Source: Solirubrobacter taibaiensis
Lineage (GTDB): Bacteria; Actinomycetota; Thermoleophilia; Solirubrobacterales; Solirubrobacteraceae
Assembly: GCA_027587225.1 (NCBI GenBank)
Contig: JAPDDQ010000032.1
Span: 1 to 64,000, forward strand
Reading direction: 5' to 3'
Length of the DNA stretch: 64,000 nucleotides
Both the position numbers and the translations under genes were made by a program. Below are positions 24,700 through 33,187 of the stretch, piece after piece. Within the stretch, counting starts at the first letter, position 1. The number at the start of each line of letters is the position of its first letter. Below the pieces are notes generated by a model. The model was not told where the DNA came from. It made no database searches and saw only the letters and a list, made by a program, of their open reading frames with translations.

Positions 24700-25086
24700 A
24701 TGGCCGGCTGGGATGACGTGCGCCGGGCCGCGCTCGCGATGCCCGAGACGAGCGAGGGCGAGTCTTGGGGTCTGCCTGTGTGGAGCGTGCGCAAGAAGGG
24801 GTTCGTGTGGGAGCGCCCGCTGCGCAAGGCCGATGTCGCGGCGCTCGGCACGGACGCGCCGGACGGGGAGATCCTGGGCGTGCGCGTGGAGCACGTCGGC
24901 GCGAAGGAGGCGCTGCTCGAGAGCGAGCCCGGCGTGTACTTCACGACGCCGCACTTCGACGGCTACCCCGCGGTGCTCGTGCGGCTCGACGTCATCGCGC
25001 CGGACGCGCTCGAGGAACTGGTCGCCGAGGCGTGGCTGGCGGTCGCGCCGAAGCGGCTCGCGGCCGCCTGGCTGCAGCAACGCTGA
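24700..25086 (+). CDS. MmcQ/YjbR-family DNA-binding-like protein
   Basis: 128 aa. The sequence MAGWDDVRRAALAMPETSEGESWG followed by VRKKGFVWERPLRKAD and a helix-rich C-terminus (PDALEELVAEAWLAVAPKRLAAAW) matches the MmcQ/YjbR (CyaY-like fold) family, small cytoplasmic proteins of unclear function. ATG 24700 aligns with the usual MAxWxxVRRxAL start; a TTG at 24691 has a better-spaced AAGGGG and is an alternative. It follows the delta-60 gene closely and may share its transcript. A terminator hairpin follows. Confidence 0.75.
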   Translation: MAGWDDVRRAALAMPETSEGESWGLPVWSVRKKGFVWERPLRKADVAALGTDAPDGEILGVRVEHVGAKEALLESEPGVYFTTPHFDGYPAVLVRLDVIAPDALEELVAEAWLAVAPKRLAAAWLQQR

Positions 25087-25091
25087 CCGGC

Positions 25092-25117
25092 CTCGCCCCG
25101 CAACCAAGCGGGGCGAG
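25092..25117. terminator. Bidirectional hairpin terminator
   Basis: Perfect 10-bp stem CTCGCCCCGC / GCGGGGCGAG with an AACCAA loop, between the convergent YjbR-like gene (stop 25086) and the hydrolase gene (stop 25135). Confidence 0.8.
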
Positions 25118-25134
25118 ACCGACCGAGCTTCCTT

Positions 25135-27189
25135 CTACGGCGCCGTCGTGGACAGCGTGAAGGTGAGCGTCTTGCTGTAGGTGCCCGTGCGCAGCGGGTC
25201 GTTGGCCTTGATGAGCTGCTTGAACGTGATCCCCACGGTCTCGCTGCTCGTCGGGGCCGTCCAGGCGGACTTGCCGAGCTCGACGCGGAGCGGCTCGGCG
25301 AGCGAGAACGCGCCGTTGGTCAGGCGGCCGGGATCGGAGACCGAGAGGGCCGCGTCACCCGCGCTGCTGGTGACGATGGCGCTGGTGGTGGCCGTGTAGT
25401 CGTTGGCCACGCCCGGCACGAAGGCCGGGAACGCCGCCGGCGCGCCGAGGGTCAGCGACAGCGTGGCGGGCACGGTGCCGCCGACGGTGCCGGTCGTGGT
25501 GGTGGACGTCGGGTTGTCGATCGACTCCTCGAGCAGGGCGATGATGGCCCGGGTCGGGCGCAGGACCGCGTCGCGCGCGGCGGCGTCGGTGATGCCGGCG
25601 GCCTGGCCGGCGACGTCCTGGAGGAAGAAGATCGCCGTGTACTTGTCGTCGGCGGTGCCGTACTCCTCGGCCTTCGCGAGGCTGGCCTTCAGCCGGGTGG
25701 CGGTGGCGGCGGGAATGCGCGCGCCGGACTCGTTGACCAGGTCGCGGATGTCCGTGTACCACGCTGGGTCGCGGGTGAAGTCGGCCGGGATGTAGCCCTT
25801 CGCCGCATTCGCCAACGTGACGGAGACGACCTCGTCGACGTAGGACTGCACGGTCGGGTAGAGCGTCGCCAGCTGGGCGTCGGTCAGCGGTAGCGAGCTG
25901 CCGTCGAGGGCGCAGAAGCCGCCGCCGCTGTTGGAGCCACTGTTCACGCGCAGCGGGACCTCGTGCTGGGAGAGGCGGATGCCGCCCTCGGCCAGCCCGA
26001 GGCTGTCGCGCGTGATCGCGCCGCCCGCCGGCGTCGCGGTGGTGATGACCGGAGCGGACGGCGGCGCGAGGCCGTAGGCGACCCAGCTGAAGGTGTGGTC
26101 GTAGACGGCGTTCTGGACCATGTGCTGCGGGACGCGCGAGAGCGATGGCAGCGTGCAGGTCTGCGGCTCGCCCGGGTAGCCGCCGGGATACGTGCCCTGG
26201 TCGCGCTTGCGCAGCGGGCCGTAGTCGGTGATCAGCTTCCAGTCACCGTGCGAGGCGCCCGCGACCTCCCAGTTGCGGAAGATCGGCGAGTCGGGCGCGC
26301 GGGCGCCGTTGCCGATCCCGAAGCTGATGTCGCCCTCGGAGTTGATGCGGAAGATCGGCATCGGCAGGTCGGTGCGCATCGCGCCGCCGCCGCCGTGCAG
26401 GACCGTCGCGTCGAGGATGTTGGCCAGCGGCTGCACGGAGTTGGCGTACGTGCGCAGGCGGCCGGCGGACTGCGAGTGCCCGGTGGCGATCACGTAGTCC
26501 GGCGCGGCGAGCGGGCCGAGCGGATCCAGGGCCGCCGGGCTGCGGATGGCCTTGACCGCCTGGGAGAAGATGTCGTAGGAGAGCGAGTCGTCGTTGATCG
26601 TGTTGGCGACCGTGACGTCGAGTGCGCCGTACCGCGTCGGGCTCCACGGCCGCAGGCCGGTCGCCGAGTGCACGCCGACGCGCTGGGCCGAGACGCCGAC
26701 CCAGGTGTAGCCCTCCTTGAGGAAGTGCTCGTGCGACTGGAACCAGTCGACCTCCTGGTCCCACGAGTTGCTGACGTTCATCCACTCGGCGATCACGGTG
26801 CCGTTGAACTTGGCGGCCGAGGTGGGGCGGCGGACCACGATCCGCGTGCTGTACGGGTGGCCGGTGCTCTGGACGGTGGCCGTGTTGGTGCCGGTGATGG
26901 CGTATCGCGTCGCCTGACCGGTGATGAAGTACTCCTGCTCGACGTAGCCCGCTTTGGCGAGGTCCACGTCGGAGGTCAGGAACGGGTAGCCGTGCGCCGC
27001 GTCACCGACCGGCGACGTGCTCGCGATCGGGCCGGTGACGGTCGGCGCGGCGACGGTTGCGCCAGTGGCCGTGGACGCGCGCGGCGGTTCGCCGTTCGGA
27101 CCGGGTGGTACGGCGCTGGCTGGTGCGGCCAGGCCCGCCGTGGCGGTCAGTGCTGCGAGCAGCACCGAGGCGCGGACGCGTTTGGACAA
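25135..27189 (-). CDS. Secreted alpha/beta hydrolase (Abhydrolase_10-like) with WxL-like tail
   Basis: 684 aa. Signal peptide 1-26 (ASVLLAALTATAGLAAPASA). Residues about 65-460 form an alpha/beta-hydrolase domain: the lead-in GTVIAEWMNVSNSWDQEVDW, the nucleophile elbow GHSQSAGR (S239), and a likely histidine in NWEVAGASHGDW. A helical region (about 460-560) follows, then the shared C-terminal tag domain (about 572-684: GTVPATLSLTLGAPAAF ... YSKTLTFTLSTTAP). The family includes secreted esterases of unknown substrate. The TTG start at 27189 is supported by GAGGGGGA on the minus strand a few bases upstream. It stands alone and is terminated by a shared hairpin. Confidence 0.85.
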   Translation of the reverse strand: MSKRVRASVLLAALTATAGLAAPASAVPPGPNGEPPRASTATGATVAAPTVTGPIASTSPVGDAAHGYPFLTSDVDLAKAGYVEQEYFITGQATRYAITGTNTATVQSTGHPYSTRIVVRRPTSAAKFNGTVIAEWMNVSNSWDQEVDWFQSHEHFLKEGYTWVGVSAQRVGVHSATGLRPWSPTRYGALDVTVANTINDDSLSYDIFSQAVKAIRSPAALDPLGPLAAPDYVIATGHSQSAGRLRTYANSVQPLANILDATVLHGGGGAMRTDLPMPIFRINSEGDISFGIGNGARAPDSPIFRNWEVAGASHGDWKLITDYGPLRKRDQGTYPGGYPGEPQTCTLPSLSRVPQHMVQNAVYDHTFSWVAYGLAPPSAPVITTATPAGGAITRDSLGLAEGGIRLSQHEVPLRVNSGSNSGGGFCALDGSSLPLTDAQLATLYPTVQSYVDEVVSVTLANAAKGYIPADFTRDPAWYTDIRDLVNESGARIPAATATRLKASLAKAEEYGTADDKYTAIFFLQDVAGQAAGITDAAARDAVLRPTRAIIALLEESIDNPTSTTTTGTVGGTVPATLSLTLGAPAAFPAFVPGVANDYTATTSAIVTSSAGDAALSVSDPGRLTNGAFSLAEPLRVELGKSAWTAPTSSETVGITFKQLIKANDPLRTGTYSKTLTFTLSTTAP

Positions 27190-27246
27190 GTCTCCCCCTC
27201 ATCAATCGTGTTCGAGGCGGGATTCTTCAGGCGTTGGTTACACGTG

Positions 27247-27849
27247 TCAAGCCGTGGTCTGAATGACGAACTCGATCGTCGGGTCGATGAACTCGCGCCC
27301 GTGACGGAGCATCGCGTGCTTGCCCTCCGGCACGGAGAGGTAGCGAGCACCGAGCGCCCTGGCGAGCGCAGCCGAGCGGTCGGGGCTGGCGACCCGGTCG
27401 CGGGCGCCGTGCACGATCAGGATGCGGCGGTCCGCGGCGCCGGGCGCGACATCGGTCGCATAGACCCACGGCGCGAGCGCCACGACACCGCGGACCGCGG
27501 GTGCCCCAGCGCTCAACAGCGCCGCGCGGCCGCCGAGCGAATGTCCGACCAAGCACGTCGGCAGCGGGCCGAAGCGGTCGGCGATCTCTGCCAGCGCCCA
27601 GCGCACGTCCTGCACGGGCGTGTGCGTGGTGTCCCACCCGCGGCGGGCGTTGAGCAGCCGGAAGACCGCGAGCCGATCGCCGCCGGCCCGCGCGATCCGA
27701 CGGGCGATCGGGATCATCCGCAGCACCGAGAGCTGCGTGGGACTGACCCGCATGTCCTCGCGGCGCGCCGCTCCGCCGTGCAGCACCAGCACAACGCCCT
27801 CGGGCGCGGACGGCGCGTGGACCTCGATCAGCTTCGCGTGCCGCTCCAT
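27247..27849 (-). CDS. Alpha/beta hydrolase (cytoplasmic)
   Basis: 200 aa with no signal peptide. Oxyanion region VLVLHGGAARRED near residue 22, nucleophile elbow VGHSLGGRAALL with the catalytic Ser, a late Asp in VHGARDRVASPD and His in VPEGKHAML complete the triad. It is small and lacks a cap domain, like dienelactone-hydrolase-type or lysophospholipase-like enzymes. The substrate is unknown. It is divergent from the dehalogenase-like gene by 71 bases. Confidence 0.85.
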   Translation of the reverse strand: MERHAKLIEVHAPSAPEGVVLVLHGGAARREDMRVSPTQLSVLRMIPIARRIARAGGDRLAVFRLLNARRGWDTTHTPVQDVRWALAEIADRFGPLPTCLVGHSLGGRAALLSAGAPAVRGVVALAPWVYATDVAPGAADRRILIVHGARDRVASPDRSAALARALGARYLSVPEGKHAMLRHGREFIDPTIEFVIQTTA

Positions 27850-27920
27850 TCCCGCCCGCGCTACCCAGGCTCGGGCACGTCGGACGCAATTCGGGCGCGT
27901 CGACCGGGTAGGGCAGCGCC

Positions 27921-28763
27921 ATGAGCTTCTTCGAGGGCTTCGAGCTCGAGCACGTGGACGTGGGCACGGCGACGCTGCGGATGCGGCACGGCGGCTCCGG
28001 CCCGGTCGTGCTGTTGCTGCACGGGCACCCGCGGACGCACACCACCTGGTACCGCGTCGCGCCGCTGCTGGTGGACGCCGGATTCACCGTGGTGTGTGCC
28101 GACCTGCCGGGCTACGGCGAGTCCCGCCGCACCGTCGGCGACTTCACCAAGAAGGCGATGGCCGGAGACCTCGCGACGCTGATGGAACGCTTCGGTGCGT
28201 TCTCGGTCGTCGGTCACGACCGCGGCACCGGCGTGGCGCACCGGCTCGCGGTCGAGGGGCACGCGGAGCGCCTGGTCGTGCTCGACGGCCTGCCGATCAC
28301 CGAGCACCTCGAGCGCTGCGACGACCGCTTCGCCGCCGCGTGGTGGCACTGGTTCTTCTTCACGCAGACGGACAAGCCGGCGGAGGCGATCATCAACCGC
28401 GATCCGGACTTCTGGTACCGCGCCGACCCGGCCAAGCTCGGCCCCGAGAACTACGCCGACTGGTGGCGCGCCGTGCACACACCGGAGGTCGTGTTCGCGA
28501 TGGTCAACGAGTACCGCGCGGGGCTGAACGTCGACCGCCACGATGAGGCCGCCGACCGCGCCGCGGGTCGCCTCGTCGACTGCCCCACGCTGGTCGGCTG
28601 GTCGCTGCAGGACGACCTCGAGGAGCTGCACGGCGACCCGGTCGCGATCTGGCGCACGTGGGCCACCGGGCCGCTGGAGGGCGTGACCATCGACTCCGGC
28701 CACCACATGGCCGAGGAAGCGCCGGAGGCGGTCGCCGCGGCCCTCGTTGCGTTCCTGCGGTAA
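27921..28763 (+). CDS. Haloacetate-dehalogenase-like alpha/beta hydrolase
   Basis: 280 aa. HGHPRTHTTW near residue 34, the nucleophile Asp D100 in VVGHDRGTG, the late acidic residue in GWSLQDDLEEL and the His in DSGHHMAEE match the fluoroacetate/haloacetate dehalogenase group. H143 and W144 (WWHWFFF) correspond to the halide-pocket His-Trp pair. R101 is kept, but the second carboxylate-binding Arg (normally four residues after the nucleophile) is Gly104. A lost Arg argues for another substrate, perhaps an epoxide or ester, rather than fluoroacetate. The annotation as a dehalogenase is by family only. Confidence 0.82.
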   Translation: MSFFEGFELEHVDVGTATLRMRHGGSGPVVLLLHGHPRTHTTWYRVAPLLVDAGFTVVCADLPGYGESRRTVGDFTKKAMAGDLATLMERFGAFSVVGHDRGTGVAHRLAVEGHAERLVVLDGLPITEHLERCDDRFAAAWWHWFFFTQTDKPAEAIINRDPDFWYRADPAKLGPENYADWWRAVHTPEVVFAMVNEYRAGLNVDRHDEAADRAAGRLVDCPTLVGWSLQDDLEELHGDPVAIWRTWATGPLEGVTIDSGHHMAEEAPEAVAAALVAFLR

Positions 28764-28815
28764 AGCGAGCAGGAACGGAGAAGCCACTTCGGGCGTGCGG
28801 ACGTAGCCTCGCCGC

Positions 28816-29448
28816 ATGGCTTCCATCACCTCCGTCACCCTCGAAGTGGCCGACCTCACCGCCGCCCAGGACTTCTACGCGTCCGCCTTCGGTCTCGGCC
28901 CCGAACTGCGGCTGCGGGAGACCGACGCGCCCACGACCGGCTTCCGCGGATTCACGCTCTCGCTGACCGTGTCCCAGCCGGCCGACGCCCGCGCGTACCT
29001 CGACGCGGCCGTCGCCGCGGGCGCGACCACGGTCAAGCCGGCCGCCAAGTCGCTGTGGGGCTTCGGCGGCGTCGTGCAGGCGCCGGACGGGACGATCTGG
29101 AAGGTCGCGAGCGCCAAGAAGAAGGACACCGCTCCGGCCACTCGCTCGTTCGAGAAGCTCGTGCTGCTCCTGGGCGCGACGGACGTGGCCGCGAGCAAGC
29201 GGTTCTACGTCGAACACGGCCACGCCGTGGCGCGCAGCTTCGGCCGCAAGTACGTCGAGTTCGAGCCGGCGTCGGGTGCGGTCACGCTCGGGCTCTACGG
29301 GCGCCGTGCGCTGGCCAAGGACGCCGGCGTCCCGGACACCGGCACCGGCTCACATCGGCTCGTCATCAACAGCGATGTGGGTTCCCATACCGACCCGGAC
29401 GGGTTCGAGTGGGACGCCGCGCCGGTCTTGGCGGCCATTGCCGTCTAG
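28816..29448 (+). CDS. Glyoxalase/bleomycin-resistance (VOC) fold protein, two modules
   Basis: 210 aa made of two vicinal-oxygen-chelate half-modules: residues 1-100 (ITSVTLEVADLTAAQDFYASAFGLG ... FGGVVQAPDGTIWKVAS) and 110-210 (FEKLVLLLGATDVAASKRFYVEHGHAV ... DPDGFEWDAAP). Two such modules form one metal-binding barrel. The second module ends in the usual DPDG turn. VOC proteins include dioxygenases, isomerases and resistance proteins; this one cannot be assigned further. The TAG stop shares the CTAG tetranucleotide with the stop of the convergent HD-GYP gene. Confidence 0.82.
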   Translation: MASITSVTLEVADLTAAQDFYASAFGLGPELRLRETDAPTTGFRGFTLSLTVSQPADARAYLDAAVAAGATTVKPAAKSLWGFGGVVQAPDGTIWKVASAKKKDTAPATRSFEKLVLLLGATDVAASKRFYVEHGHAVARSFGRKYVEFEPASGAVTLGLYGRRALAKDAGVPDTGTGSHRLVINSDVGSHTDPDGFEWDAAPVLAAIAV

Positions 29449-30614
29449 TCGTAGGTCTCCAGCGCGCGCTGCTGGAGGGCGACGATGAGCCGGCGGGCGC
29501 CCGCGAGCTCGGACTGCTCGACGCCCTGGCGGCCGAGCGCGCGGATCAGGACCTGGCCGAACCGGTCGAGGAACGCGTGCCGTTCGAGCAGGGTGGTGCC
29601 GTGCGCGCGTGCCTCGCGCAGCAACGTCTCGGTGACCGCGATCGCGGCGTCGAAGTTGCCTTGCGCGCAGCCTTGGCGCAGCGCGTTCAGCCATCCGTGC
29701 AGCGCGGGGCGGGCGTGCTCGGACGTGAGCCAGCCGTGCGGCTCCTCGGTGTAGATCGACGACGACGCGGCGCCCGCGATCTGCGTTCCGAAGGTCGCCA
29801 GCGTCGCGGCGACACCTGGGAGGGGGCGATCCGGTGGAGCGATCGGTCGCAGGCGGGGGAGCGCTCGCAGTTGGTCGGCGAGCGCACGGACGTCCTCGAG
29901 CCGGAAGCGGCGGTGTCCGCCGCTCGTGCGGATGGCCGCGATCCGCCCCTCGTCCGACCAGCGCCGCAACTGCGAGCGGGACGCGCCGAGTGTGCGGGCG
30001 GCGACCTGGAGCGTGACGTACTCGTCGGCGGGCGCGGCGGCAGGGTCGTCGGGGAAGCGCTCCAGGATCCGGGTGGCGCCGTCGAGCGCGCCGAGCAGCG
30101 CATCGAGCACGACCGGATCGAACTGGAGCCCCTGTTCGGCGCGCAGCACCTCGGCGGCGATGGCGACCGAGCGGGCGCCGCGGTGCGGGCGGTCGGTCGT
30201 GATCGCGTCGAACGCATCCGCGACGGCGGCGATCCGGCCCGGCAACGGGATCGCGTCCCCGGCGAGGCCGCGCGGATAGCCCGTCCCGTCGAAGCGCTCG
30301 TGATGCGTCCACGCGATCACCGCCGCGGCGGTGTAGAGCTCGGCGCACGAGCCGTCCAGCAGCGCGCGTCCGATCTCGGTGTGCGTGTGCAGCCGCCGTC
30401 GTTCGGCGTCGCTCAGCGCGCCACGGCGGTCGACGAAGGTCATCGCCGTCATGCCGACGTCGTGGAGCCAGGCAGCGTGACCGAGCGCGTGCGCGTCGAG
30501 GCCCAGCCGGCCACCGATCAGCGCGCACAGCTCCGCCACCCTGCGCCGGTGAGCGAGGGTCTCGAGCAAGGCGGCAACGCTAGAGCGACAATGCGCCGGT
30601 TCCAGGAGTTTCAC
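29445..30614 (-). CDS. HD-GYP phosphodiesterase domain fused to a MerR/excisionase-type HTH
   Basis: 389 aa. An N-terminal HD-GYP domain (about 15-165) has H51-D52 in HAAWLHDVG, HTHTEIG, HHERFDGTGYPRGL at 104-116 and VADAFDAITTDRPHRG, all the core residues of cyclic-di-GMP phosphodiesterases. A MerR/AlpA-type DNA-binding domain follows (about 199-245: YVTLQVAARTLGASRSQLRRWSDEGRIAAIRTSGGHRRFR). The C-terminal 130 residues are helical and unknown. This suggests a transcription factor whose activity depends on a cyclic dinucleotide or on the HD site. The GTG start at 30614 lies within a 16-bp palindrome; the true start may be slightly downstream. Confidence 0.82.
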   Translation of the reverse strand: MKLLEPAHCRSSVAALLETLAHRRRVAELCALIGGRLGLDAHALGHAAWLHDVGMTAMTFVDRRGALSDAERRRLHTHTEIGRALLDGSCAELYTAAAVIAWTHHERFDGTGYPRGLAGDAIPLPGRIAAVADAFDAITTDRPHRGARSVAIAAEVLRAEQGLQFDPVVLDALLGALDGATRILERFPDDPAAAPADEYVTLQVAARTLGASRSQLRRWSDEGRIAAIRTSGGHRRFRLEDVRALADQLRALPRLRPIAPPDRPLPGVAATLATFGTQIAGAASSSIYTEEPHGWLTSEHARPALHGWLNALRQGCAQGNFDAAIAVTETLLREARAHGTTLLERHAFLDRFGQVLIRALGRQGVEQSELAGARRLIVALQQRALETYD

Positions 30615-30624
30615 CCGGGTGAAA
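30609..30624. promoter_or_regulatory. Perfect 16-bp palindrome between divergent HD-GYP/HTH and MalT-like genes
   Basis: TTTCACCCGGGTGAAA with no spacer, covering the GTG start of the HD-GYP/MerR gene and lying 17 bases before the ATG of the LuxR-type gene at 30641. It is a probable operator, likely bound by the MerR-type domain encoded next to it. Confidence 0.65.
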
Positions 30625-30640
30625 TGCTGTCGCGCAACGG

Positions 30641-32797
30641 ATGTTCGACACCGTTCGCCGCAGCAAGATCACGCCCCCGCGCCTGCCGGCCGCGCCGGTC
30701 GCGCGCCCGCGGGTCGACGCGCTGCTCGACGCCGCCGCGGCCAAGCCCGTCACGCTCGTCTCGGCGTCCGCGGGCTACGGCAAGACGAGCGCCGTCGAGG
30801 CGTGGCTGACCACTCGCCGCGTGCCGGCGGCCTGGGTCTCGGTCGACGCCCACGACAACGACGCGCTGCACCTGTGGCGCTACGTGATCGCCAGCGTCGA
30901 GCGAGCGTTGCCGGGCTTCGACGAGACACCCCGGCACCGCGTGCTGACCGCGGAGAGCACGCCGGAGCCGGCGATCGAGGTCCTGCTCGCCGCACTGGAG
31001 GACGACGGGCGGCCGCTCACGATCGTGCTCGACGACCTGCACCTGGTGACGGATCGGCGCGCGCTCGACTCGCTGAAGTACGCCGCGTTCCGGCTGCCGC
31101 CGACCGTCCGGCTGGTGCTGATCACGCGCGTGGACCCGCCGCTGCGGCTCGCGTACCTGCGCGCCGCGGGGAGGCTCGCGGAGGTGCGTGACGCCGAGCT
31201 CGCGTTCACGCCCGAGGAGGCCGCGCCGCTGCTCGGCCCGGCCGCCTCGGAGGAGGTCGAGGCGCGTTGCGAGGGCTGGCCGGTGGCGCTGCGGCTCGTG
31301 GCGCTGCGCGGCGCGGCGCCCGTCACCGGGCGCCGGCGCGACGTGGCGGCGTACCTCACGGCGGAGGTCGTCGACGGGCTGCCGGACGACCTGCGCGACT
31401 TCCTCGAACGCACGTCGATGCTGCCGCGGCTGAGTGCGGACCTGTGCGACCACGTGCTCGAGCGCGACGACTCCGCGGCGCTGCTGGACCGGGTCGTGCG
31501 CGCGAACCTGTTCGTCGTCGCGCTCGACGAGGACGGCCTGTGGTGGCGGTATCACGCGCTGTTCGCCGACTACCTGCGGCTGCGCCTGGGCGAGCGCGCC
31601 ACCGCGCTGCACCGGCGTGCCTGCGACTGGTTCGAGATGCACGGGCTGCACGAGGACGCCGTCGATCACGCCGCCGCGTGCGGCGACTTCGAGATGATCG
31701 CGCGGACGCTCGAGGCGGAGCAGGTGCAGATGTCGCGTTCGGGACGGGCGGCGACGATCGAGCGCTGGCTGGTGCTGCTCCCGCGCGCGCTGGTCAGCGA
31801 GCGGCCGGGCGTGCTCACCGCGGGCGCGCTCGCCGCCGGAGGTCTGGCACGCCCGCGCGTGGAGGTCCGGCGCATGCTCGGCCGCGCGGACCAGGCGCGC
31901 GAGCAGCACCCGGAAGCGTGGACCGGGTACCACGAGGCCGCCCGCGTCCTGCTCGCCGCGCTCTACGGCGACGACGACGTGGCGACCACGGTGGAGCGCT
32001 CCGCGAGGGCGGTCGAGCTCGCGCGCGTCGACGCGGACACGCTCGTGGTGCCCGCGATGGCGATGCTGGCCTGGGCCCAGCTGCTCGCGGGGGAGGACGA
32101 CGCCGCGCTCGCGCTCGCGCGCGACACCGAGGTCCATCCCGACGCCGACCGGCGGCCGTTCGGCGTCGTCGGCGCGCTCTCCGTGCAGGCGGTGATCGCG
32201 GCGGAGCGTGAGAACTCTCTGGTCGCGGAGCGGCTTGCGGAGCGTGCCCTGTTCGAGGCCGCTCGCGCGGGTGTGCTGGAGAGCACGGCCGCGGGCTGCG
32301 CGCACTTCGCGGCGGCGCTGGGCGCACTCGCCGACGGCCGGCCCGCCGACGCCGAGCGCGCGCTGCACCGGGCGCGCACGATCGAGCCCGCGATCGACGG
32401 TGGCGCGATGCACGCGTGGGTCCTGGCCACCTTCGCCCGCGCGCTCGCCGCCCGTGGGCGCCCGCGTCGCGCCGCGCAGGCGATGGAGGCAGCCCGCGGG
32501 ATCCTGGCCGCGTGCATCGACCCTGGGGCGGTGGCCGTGCGGGTGGACCGGGCCGCGGGGGCGTTGGCCGCGCTCGAGGCGGCCGCGCCGGTCGTGACCG
32601 AGGCGCTCTCACCCGCCGAGGTGTCCGTGCTGCGCCACTTCGAGGGCGACCGCACCGCGCGCGGGATCGGCGCGGAGCTGTATCTCTCGATCAACACCGT
32701 CAAGACCCACATCCGGGCGATCTACCGCAAGCTCGGCGTCTCCACGCGCGAGGACGCGCTCGCCCGCGCGGCGGCACTCGGCCTGCTCGACACGTGA
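30641..32797 (+). CDS. MalT-like STAND LuxR-family transcriptional activator
   Basis: 718 aa. The N-terminal NB-ARC/STAND ATPase begins RSKITPPRLPAAPVARPRVD, with Walker A SASAGYGKTS at about 41-50 and Walker B TIVLDDLHLV, then the winged-helix region (GLWWRYHALFADYLRLRLGE). Helical TPR-like repeats follow, and the last 70 residues are a LuxR helix-turn-helix (LSPAEVSVLRHFEGDRTARGIG then LYLSINTVKTHIRAIYRKLG). MalT-type activators are switched on by an inducer and ATP. It is divergent from the HD-GYP/HTH regulator with a shared palindrome. The inducer is unknown. Confidence 0.9.
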   Translation: MFDTVRRSKITPPRLPAAPVARPRVDALLDAAAAKPVTLVSASAGYGKTSAVEAWLTTRRVPAAWVSVDAHDNDALHLWRYVIASVERALPGFDETPRHRVLTAESTPEPAIEVLLAALEDDGRPLTIVLDDLHLVTDRRALDSLKYAAFRLPPTVRLVLITRVDPPLRLAYLRAAGRLAEVRDAELAFTPEEAAPLLGPAASEEVEARCEGWPVALRLVALRGAAPVTGRRRDVAAYLTAEVVDGLPDDLRDFLERTSMLPRLSADLCDHVLERDDSAALLDRVVRANLFVVALDEDGLWWRYHALFADYLRLRLGERATALHRRACDWFEMHGLHEDAVDHAAACGDFEMIARTLEAEQVQMSRSGRAATIERWLVLLPRALVSERPGVLTAGALAAGGLARPRVEVRRMLGRADQAREQHPEAWTGYHEAARVLLAALYGDDDVATTVERSARAVELARVDADTLVVPAMAMLAWAQLLAGEDDAALALARDTEVHPDADRRPFGVVGALSVQAVIAAERENSLVAERLAERALFEAARAGVLESTAAGCAHFAAALGALADGRPADAERALHRARTIEPAIDGGAMHAWVLATFARALAARGRPRRAAQAMEAARGILAACIDPGAVAVRVDRAAGALAALEAAAPVVTEALSPAEVSVLRHFEGDRTARGIGAELYLSINTVKTHIRAIYRKLGVSTREDALARAAALGLLDT

Positions 32798-32822
32798 CCT
32801 CCGCGATGATGCATGGCGACCC

Positions 32823-33173
32823 ATGCCCACCGCACTGCTCGTCGCCCTCGGCGGAGTCGCCGGCGTCCTCGCCCGTTACGGCCTGACCGTCTGGGTCCAG
32901 TCGATCTGGACCGTCGTCGCCATCAACCTCGTCGGCTCGTTCCTGCTCGGCTTGCTGACCACCGCCGGGGCGCACTTCTCCAACGACGTGCGTACCGCCC
33001 TGGGCGTCGGGGTCCTCGGCGGGTTCACCACGCTCTCGACACTCACCGTCCAGACCGTCCTCGAGGCCGACGGCGGTCGCCCGGCGACGGCGGCGGTGTA
33101 CTTCGCGGTCAGCACCTTCGGCGGACTCGCGTGCGCCGCGTTGGGCTACGCGGTCGGCCGCGTCATCGCGTGA
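32823..33173 (+). CDS. crcB: Fluoride ion channel CrcB/Fluc
   Basis: 116 aa with four transmembrane helices. The Fluc hallmarks are present: GGVAGVLARYGLTVW (Arg in helix 1), INLVGSFLLGLL (Asn in helix 2) and GGFTTLSTLT (helix-break and Phe/Thr track). The dimeric channel lets fluoride leave the cytoplasm. Only one copy is seen, so it would be a homodimer unless a partner lies elsewhere. I looked for a fluoride riboswitch in the 25 bases before the ATG and did not see one. It starts 25 bases after the MalT-like gene. Confidence 0.92.
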   Translation: MPTALLVALGGVAGVLARYGLTVWVQSIWTVVAINLVGSFLLGLLTTAGAHFSNDVRTALGVGVLGGFTTLSTLTVQTVLEADGGRPATAAVYFAVSTFGGLACAALGYAVGRVIA

Positions 33174-33187
33174 GTCAGACTGGAGGG

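Noticed and set aside
32798..32822. Fluoride riboswitch before crcB
   Set aside because: Only 25 bases separate crcB from the preceding gene and no GGxGAUGG-like pseudoknot core is visible.
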